Of a DNA stretch of 8,130 nucleotides, positions 4,540 through 8,130 are shown piece after piece. This stretch comes from NVQY01 sp047639325 (GTDB lineage: Bacteria > Pseudomonadota > Alphaproteobacteria > Rhodobacterales > Rhodobacteraceae), in contig JBLINN010000203.1 of the NCBI GenBank assembly GCA_047639325.1, positions 1 to 8,130 of the forward strand, written 5' to 3'. The translations under genes were made by a program, and so were the position numbers. Below the pieces are notes generated by a model. The model was not told the origin of the DNA. It saw nothing but the letters and a program-made list of their open reading frames with translations, and ran no database searches. Every line of letters starts with the position of its first letter. Position 1 is the stretch's first letter.

Positions 4540-5331
4540 CTATGTTTCGGTCATCTTCCAAGGCGGTGATTTCTTGGAAAAGAATGCTGCAATGCCGTCG
4601 ACGGCCTCATCTGTTTCCCAGCGTGACACCAGTGCCGCGATCGTGTGATCAATCACCGCGTCGTCTATCTGCGGCCCCAGTTCGCGCACCAATTGCTTGG
4701 CTGCGGCAACGGCGCCGGGCGCGCAACTAAGATAAGGCAGCACTTCGGCCTCGACAGCCGCCGCCAGATCCTCGGCCGGAACTGCCCGCGCCAACAACCC
4801 CAGATCGACCGCCTCAGCCGCGCCAAATACCCGGCCCGACATGAACACCCGCCGCGCCCGCGCCTCGCCCATGCGCGCCACCACATATGGACCGATTGTG
4901 GCCGGGATGATCCCCAACCGGGTCTCGGTCAGCCCCATCTTCAGATGATCCGCCCCCACAACCACATCGCAAACACAAGCCATGCCGACACCACCGCCAA
5001 AAGCATTGCCCTGCACCGCGCCGATCAGCGGCTGCGGCAAAGTGTTCAACGCCTGCAACATCTCGGCCAACTTGCGGGCCTCAGCAAAGCGCACCTCGGA
5101 CGCGGCCGCCATCTGCTGCTGCATCCACGCCAGATCGCCACCGGCGCAAAACGTTTTGCCAGCCCCGGTCAGCACCACGACCCGCACCGCGGCGTCCGCA
5201 GCCAGATCAGCGGCCACAGCGGTCAGCTCGGATATCATCTGCGCCGATAACGCATTGTGCTTTTCCACCCGGTTCAACATCAGCGTCGCAACCCCGCGCG
5301 CATCTATGTTGACGCTTAACGTCTCAACCAT
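4540..5331 (-). CDS. liuC: Enoyl-CoA hydratase/isomerase family protein, probable methylglutaconyl-CoA hydratase
   Basis: A 263-residue crotonase-fold protein. It probably hydrates 3-methylglutaconyl-CoA to HMG-CoA in leucine breakdown, since the next upstream genes encode HMG-CoA lyase and methylcrotonyl-CoA carboxylase. Oxyanion-hole segments are visible: GAGKTFCAGGDLAWM at residues 56-70 and GNAFGGGVG at 108-116. E136 in TETRLG matches the catalytic Glu164 of rat enoyl-CoA hydratase. The other catalytic Glu (rat Glu144) is replaced by G116, as I recall for bacterial LiuC-type proteins, whereas human AUH keeps it. The ATG at 5331 has a GAGAGG site about 7 nt upstream. The gene lies 66 nt after the lyase stop and is last in the operon. 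The family is certain and the exact substrate rests on context. A general short-chain enoyl-CoA hydratase is the alternative. Confidence 0.88.
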   Translation of the reverse strand: MVETLSVNIDARGVATLMLNRVEKHNALSAQMISELTAVAADLAADAAVRVVVLTGAGKTFCAGGDLAWMQQQMAAASEVRFAEARKLAEMLQALNTLPQPLIGAVQGNAFGGGVGMACVCDVVVGADHLKMGLTETRLGIIPATIGPYVVARMGEARARRVFMSGRVFGAAEAVDLGLLARAVPAEDLAAAVEAEVLPYLSCAPGAVAAAKQLVRELGPQIDDAVIDHTIAALVSRWETDEAVDGIAAFFSKKSPPWKMTET

Positions 5332-5348
5332 CCCACACCCTCTCGCAA

Positions 5349-5369
5349 AAAATTCTTACCAAGAATTTT
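5349..5369. repeat. AT-rich 9-bp palindrome between the lyase and crotonase genes
   Basis: AAAATTCTT (5349..5357) and AAGAATTTT (5361..5369) form a perfect inverted repeat around ACC. Two further GC pairs are possible beyond a two-base bulge on one side. On the minus strand the right arm ends in a T-run, so as RNA it would be a weak AU-rich stem followed by U residues. It could be an operator, an attenuator-like element or a processing site. Confidence 0.5.
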
Positions 5370-5375
5370 GCCAAT

Positions 5376-5391
5376 ATTTTTATGTAAAAAT
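5376..5391. repeat. AT-rich 7-bp palindrome beside the first one
   Basis: ATTTTTA (5376..5382) and TAAAAAT (5385..5391) form a perfect inverted repeat with a 2-nt centre. It lies 6 nt from the 5349..5369 palindrome and 6 nt after the lyase stop codon. Two such AT palindromes in a 66-nt gap of a GC-rich region suggest a regulator-binding or transcript-structure site. Confidence 0.45.
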
Positions 5392-5397
5392 CTTATC

Positions 5398-6252
5398 TCA
5401 CCCGGCCCGCATCGCGCGCGCCATGTCTGCGGCCTCGTTCAGCACGGCAATATCCAGCCCGGTTTTGTATCCCAGCCGGTCCAGATGCGCCGCCACGGCC
5501 TCGGTCGCCACATTGCCTTCGGCCCCCGGCGCAAACGGGCAGCCGCCAAGGCCGCCAACCGCGCTGTCAAATACCCGCACGCCCAGCGCCAAGGATGCGT
5601 CGATATTGTCCAGCGCCCGCCCGGAGGTGTCGTGGAAATGTCCCGCCAACCGTCCCACCGGCACCCGGTCGCGCACCGCCAGCAACATCCGCGCGATACT
5701 GTCTGGCGTGGCATTGCCCAACGTGTCGCCCAGCGATACCTCGTAACAGCCCAGTCCAAACAACCGGTCGGCGACCTCGGCCACCTTGTCTGGCGACACC
5801 GGCCCGTCATAGGGGCAATCGGTGACGCAAGACACATAGCCCCGCACCGGCAGATCAATATGGCGCGCCGCTTTCAGCACCGGGATAAACCGCTGGATAG
5901 ACTCCTCGATCGTTGCGTTGATATTGGCCTTGGAAAACCCTTCGCTGGCCGAGGCAAACACCGCAATCTCATCGGTCTTGGCCGCCAGTGCGTCTTCATA
6001 GCCGCGCATATTCGGCACCAGCGCACCATAACGCACCCCCGCCACGCGGGTGATTCCGTTCAGAACAGCGCCACTGCCCGCCATCTGCGGCACCCGTTCT
6101 GGATTGACGAAACTGGCCACTTCGATGCGGCTGAACCCGGCGCGGCTCAGACAATCAACCAGCGCCACCTTTTCCGCCACCGGTATTTCACGCGCCTCGT
6201 TCTGCAAACCGTCGCGCGGCCCCACCTCAAATATTTCGACTCGCTCGTCCAT
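5398..6252 (-). CDS. liuE: Hydroxymethylglutaryl-CoA lyase
   Basis: A 284-residue HMG-CoA lyase (also called mvaB), which cleaves HMG-CoA into acetoacetate and acetyl-CoA, the last step of leucine degradation. It has the TIM-barrel HMGL-like fold. The active-site residues align with the human enzyme at a constant offset of 28: R13-D14 in EVGPRDGLQNE, E44, the metal ligands H205 and H207 in GHFHDT, N247, and the catalytic C238 in the signature GGLGGCPFAPGAEGN. GYVSCVTDCPYDG and SLGDTLGNATP are also typical. The length is usual for the bacterial enzyme. The ATG at 6252 has a GGGAGG site 8 nt upstream. It lies 69 nt after the carboxylase alpha-subunit gene and 66 nt before the crotonase gene, in the same operon. 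No defects are seen. Confidence 0.97.
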   Translation of the reverse strand: MDERVEIFEVGPRDGLQNEAREIPVAEKVALVDCLSRAGFSRIEVASFVNPERVPQMAGSGAVLNGITRVAGVRYGALVPNMRGYEDALAAKTDEIAVFASASEGFSKANINATIEESIQRFIPVLKAARHIDLPVRGYVSCVTDCPYDGPVSPDKVAEVADRLFGLGCYEVSLGDTLGNATPDSIARMLLAVRDRVPVGRLAGHFHDTSGRALDNIDASLALGVRVFDSAVGGLGGCPFAPGAEGNVATEAVAAHLDRLGYKTGLDIAVLNEAADMARAMRAG

Positions 6253-6278
6253 CTATCCAACCTCCCTCTATTTTTCTT

Positions 6279-6289
6279 GTATCAAATAC
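6279..6289. repeat. Short palindrome GTATCAAATAC in the carboxylase-lyase gap
   Basis: A 4-bp inverted repeat (GTAT, ATAC) around CAA in the 69-nt gap between the carboxylase alpha gene and the lyase gene. The gap also has a run of seven G on the coding strand and the lyase ribosome site. It is too short to name and may be chance. Confidence 0.15.
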
Positions 6290-6321
6290 TCAAAACCCCC
6301 CCGCCGCCACAGGCAATTGCG

Positions 6322-8130
6322 TCAAAGGTCAATCGCCTCCAGCCGCACCAACGCCGCCCCGGCCTCGACCTGCGCGCCCGCTTCAGTCAAAACTTCGGCG
6401 ACAATGCCGTCGCGCGCCGCCAACAGGGCATGTTCCATCTTCATCGCTTCCAGCACCGCCAACCGGTCACCAGCGGCCACCGCCTGCCCGGCAGAGGCAT
6501 AGACTGCCTTGACCAGCCCCGGCATCGGCGCCACCACTCTATTGCCATCCCCTATGGTCGAGGCCTCGCGGTCCAGAGGGTCGACCACCTCAAAGCGATA
6601 ACCATTGCCCCAGAACACCGTCACCGTATTGCCCGCCCGGGCCACCCGCGCCTGCACCTTGGTGTCATCGACCCACCAATTGCCATCACGCTGTGCCACG
6701 GTATGGGCGGTATCGCCCAAGGACACTGTAAAGTCGCCGGGTCCGTTCACCGTCACCTGTGCGGAAATTTCTTCGTCCAGATGCAGCAGCGCAACCTGAT
6801 GCGCCAGTGGCACCCATTGGGTGAACCCGTCCAGGGCATTAGCCTGCCGCCACAATCCCAGGGCTGCCAACGCAGCGATAGAGCGCGCCTTGGAGCAGGC
6901 CACCGGCGCCGGGGTCAGCGCGTCAATCTCGCGGCCAATCAGCCCGGTGTCCATGTCCCCGGCGACAAAATCCGGCTGGGCCGCCAGCGCGCTGAGGAAG
7001 GAAATATTTGTGACCAACCCGCCGACATCCGTCCCGCGCAACGCACGTTCCAGCTGGTTCAGCGCCGCGCCCCTTGTGGGGCCATGCACTGTCAGCTTGG
7101 CGATCATCGGATCATACCAGGGGCTGATCGTGTCCCCGGCGCGCACGCCACTATCGGCGCGACAGCCTGCGGGGAATTCCAGATGGGTCAGCGTGCCGGT
7201 GGCGGGCAGAAAGCCCTTTGGCACGTCCTCGGCATAAAGCCGCGCCTCAAAGGCGTGGCCGGTGATGGTCAGATCGTCTTGTTTGGCAGGCAGCGCTTCG
7301 CCTGCGGCGACGCGCAATTGCCATTCCACCAGATCGACGCCAGTGATTGCCTCGGTCACCGGGTGTTCCACCTGCAGGCGGGTGTTCATTTCCATGAACC
7401 AGAACCGATCCGCGCGCAGCCCGTCGCTGGCATCAACGATGAATTCCACCGTACCCGCCCCCGCATAACCAATCGCCTCGGCGGCACGCACGCCCGCCCG
7501 GCCCATGGCGGCGCGCATTTCTTGCGTCATGCCGGGCGCAGGGGCCTCTTCGATCACTTTCTGATGGCGGCGTTGCAGCGAACAGTCACGTTCGAACAGA
7601 TGTACGGCATTGGTGCCGTCACCGAATATCTGGATTTCAATGTGGCGCGGTTTGGAGACGAATTTTTCCACCAAGACGTCGGAATTGCCAAACGCGTTGG
7701 TCGCCTCGCTGCGCGCGCTTTCCAACGCGTCGGCAAAATCTGCCGGGTCTTCGACCAGCCGCATCCCCTTGCCGCCGCCCCCCGCGACGGCCTTGATCAG
7801 CACTGGATAGCCGATGGTATCGGCAGCCCCCGACAGATGTTCCGGGTCCTGGTTTTTGCCGTGATAGCCGGGCACCACTGGCACGCCTGCTTTTTCCATC
7901 AGCACCTTGGCGGCATCTTTCAGCCCCATAGCGCGGATTGCGTCCGCCGAGGGGCCGATGAACTTGAGGCCCGCGGCCTCAACTGCATCCACAAAATCCG
8001 GATTTTCCGACAGAAAGCCATAACCGGGGTGGATCGCCTGCGCGCCACTGTCCAGTGCCGCCTGAATGATCACGTCGCCTTTCAGGTAGCTATCTGCCGG
8101 GGCCGACCCACCAATATGCACGGCCTTGTC
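6322..8130 (-). CDS. liuD: Methylcrotonyl-CoA carboxylase, alpha (biotin-containing) subunit, partial
   Basis: The C-terminal 602 residues of a biotin-dependent acyl-CoA carboxylase alpha subunit (mccA-type). The gene continues beyond the high-coordinate edge, so about 50 N-terminal residues are missing. The frame enters as DKAVHIGGSAPADSYL, so the GTG at 8121 is an internal valine, not a start. Seen in order: the biotin carboxylase domain with HPGYGFLSEN (residues 34-43), the ATP-grasp glycine loop AGGGGKGM (116-123) and EMNTRLQVEHPVTE (247-260). A less conserved linking region follows, then the biotinyl domain with EAMKM, where K564 (codon 6441..6439) is the biotinylated lysine. The enzyme carboxylates 3-methylcrotonyl-CoA with a beta subunit presumably encoded upstream. 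Propionyl- or geranyl-CoA carboxylase subunits are similar. The HMG-CoA lyase and hydratase next to it favour methylcrotonyl-CoA. Confidence 0.93.
   Translation of the reverse strand, partial: DKAVHIGGSAPADSYLKGDVIIQAALDSGAQAIHPGYGFLSENPDFVDAVEAAGLKFIGPSADAIRAMGLKDAAKVLMEKAGVPVVPGYHGKNQDPEHLSGAADTIGYPVLIKAVAGGGGKGMRLVEDPADFADALESARSEATNAFGNSDVLVEKFVSKPRHIEIQIFGDGTNAVHLFERDCSLQRRHQKVIEEAPAPGMTQEMRAAMGRAGVRAAEAIGYAGAGTVEFIVDASDGLRADRFWFMEMNTRLQVEHPVTEAITGVDLVEWQLRVAAGEALPAKQDDLTITGHAFEARLYAEDVPKGFLPATGTLTHLEFPAGCRADSGVRAGDTISPWYDPMIAKLTVHGPTRGAALNQLERALRGTDVGGLVTNISFLSALAAQPDFVAGDMDTGLIGREIDALTPAPVACSKARSIAALAALGLWRQANALDGFTQWVPLAHQVALLHLDEEISAQVTVNGPGDFTVSLGDTAHTVAQRDGNWWVDDTKVQARVARAGNTVTVFWGNGYRFEVVDPLDREASTIGDGNRVVAPMPGLVKAVYASAGQAVAAGDRLAVLEAMKMEHALLAARDGIVAEVLTEAGAQVEAGAALVRLEAIDL

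Noticed and set aside
4645..5746. Plus-strand open frames across the crotonase and lyase genes (201 and 254 codons)
   Set aside because: They are antisense shadows of two well-defined enzymes. Their translations are rich in Arg, Pro and Ser, and no plus-strand ribosome site or domain supports them.
8119..8121. GTG at 8121 as the start of the carboxylase alpha gene
   Set aside because: The frame remains open to the window edge and encodes the conserved residues before it (DKAVHIGG). The N-terminal part of the biotin carboxylase domain must lie beyond the window.

Overview
The window comes from a GC-rich alphaproteobacterium, most likely a marine Rhodobacterales (Roseobacter group) species. 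The basis is the close resemblance, from memory, of its NuoA-NuoE proteins to that group, the Paracoccus/Rhodobacter-style nuo cluster with extra small ORFs between core subunits, and a leucine-catabolism block in an order common there. Every supported gene is on the minus strand, so transcription runs from high to low coordinates.

Region 1 (8130 to 4540) is the end of a leucine/isovalerate degradation (liu-type) operon. It holds a biotin-dependent methylcrotonyl-CoA carboxylase alpha subunit cut by the window edge, a hydroxymethylglutaryl-CoA lyase, and a crotonase-family protein in the methylglutaconyl-CoA hydratase position. Together these take 3-methylcrotonyl-CoA through 3-methylglutaconyl-CoA and HMG-CoA to acetoacetate and acetyl-CoA. 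The 66-nt gap before the crotonase gene carries two AT-rich palindromes that stand out against the GC-rich background.

Region 2 (about 4540 to 3196) is an accessory-looking interval. It encodes a 278-residue protein joining what looks like one lobe of a general amino-acid ABC transporter binding protein (AapJ/BztA type) to about eleven RTX calcium-binding nonapeptides and a C-terminus typical of type I secretion substrates. It has no ATG start in frame, apart from one followed directly by TGA. It could be a compact novel fusion or a 5'-truncated relic. A 353-nt gene-poor stretch follows, with hairpins, inverted repeats and a tentative nuo promoter.

Region 3 (3195 to 1) is the start of the complex I (NADH:quinone oxidoreductase) operon: nuoA (GTG start), nuoB, nuoC, two small membrane-protein ORFs (57 and 42 aa), nuoD, a 30-aa ORF, and the first codons of nuoE. 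From nuoC to nuoE every junction is a one- or four-base stop/start overlap (TAATG, TGATG, TGATG, ATGA, TGATG). This points to translational coupling and strongly supports the three small ORFs as real genes. They are the best candidates here for under-described complex I accessory or assembly factors.
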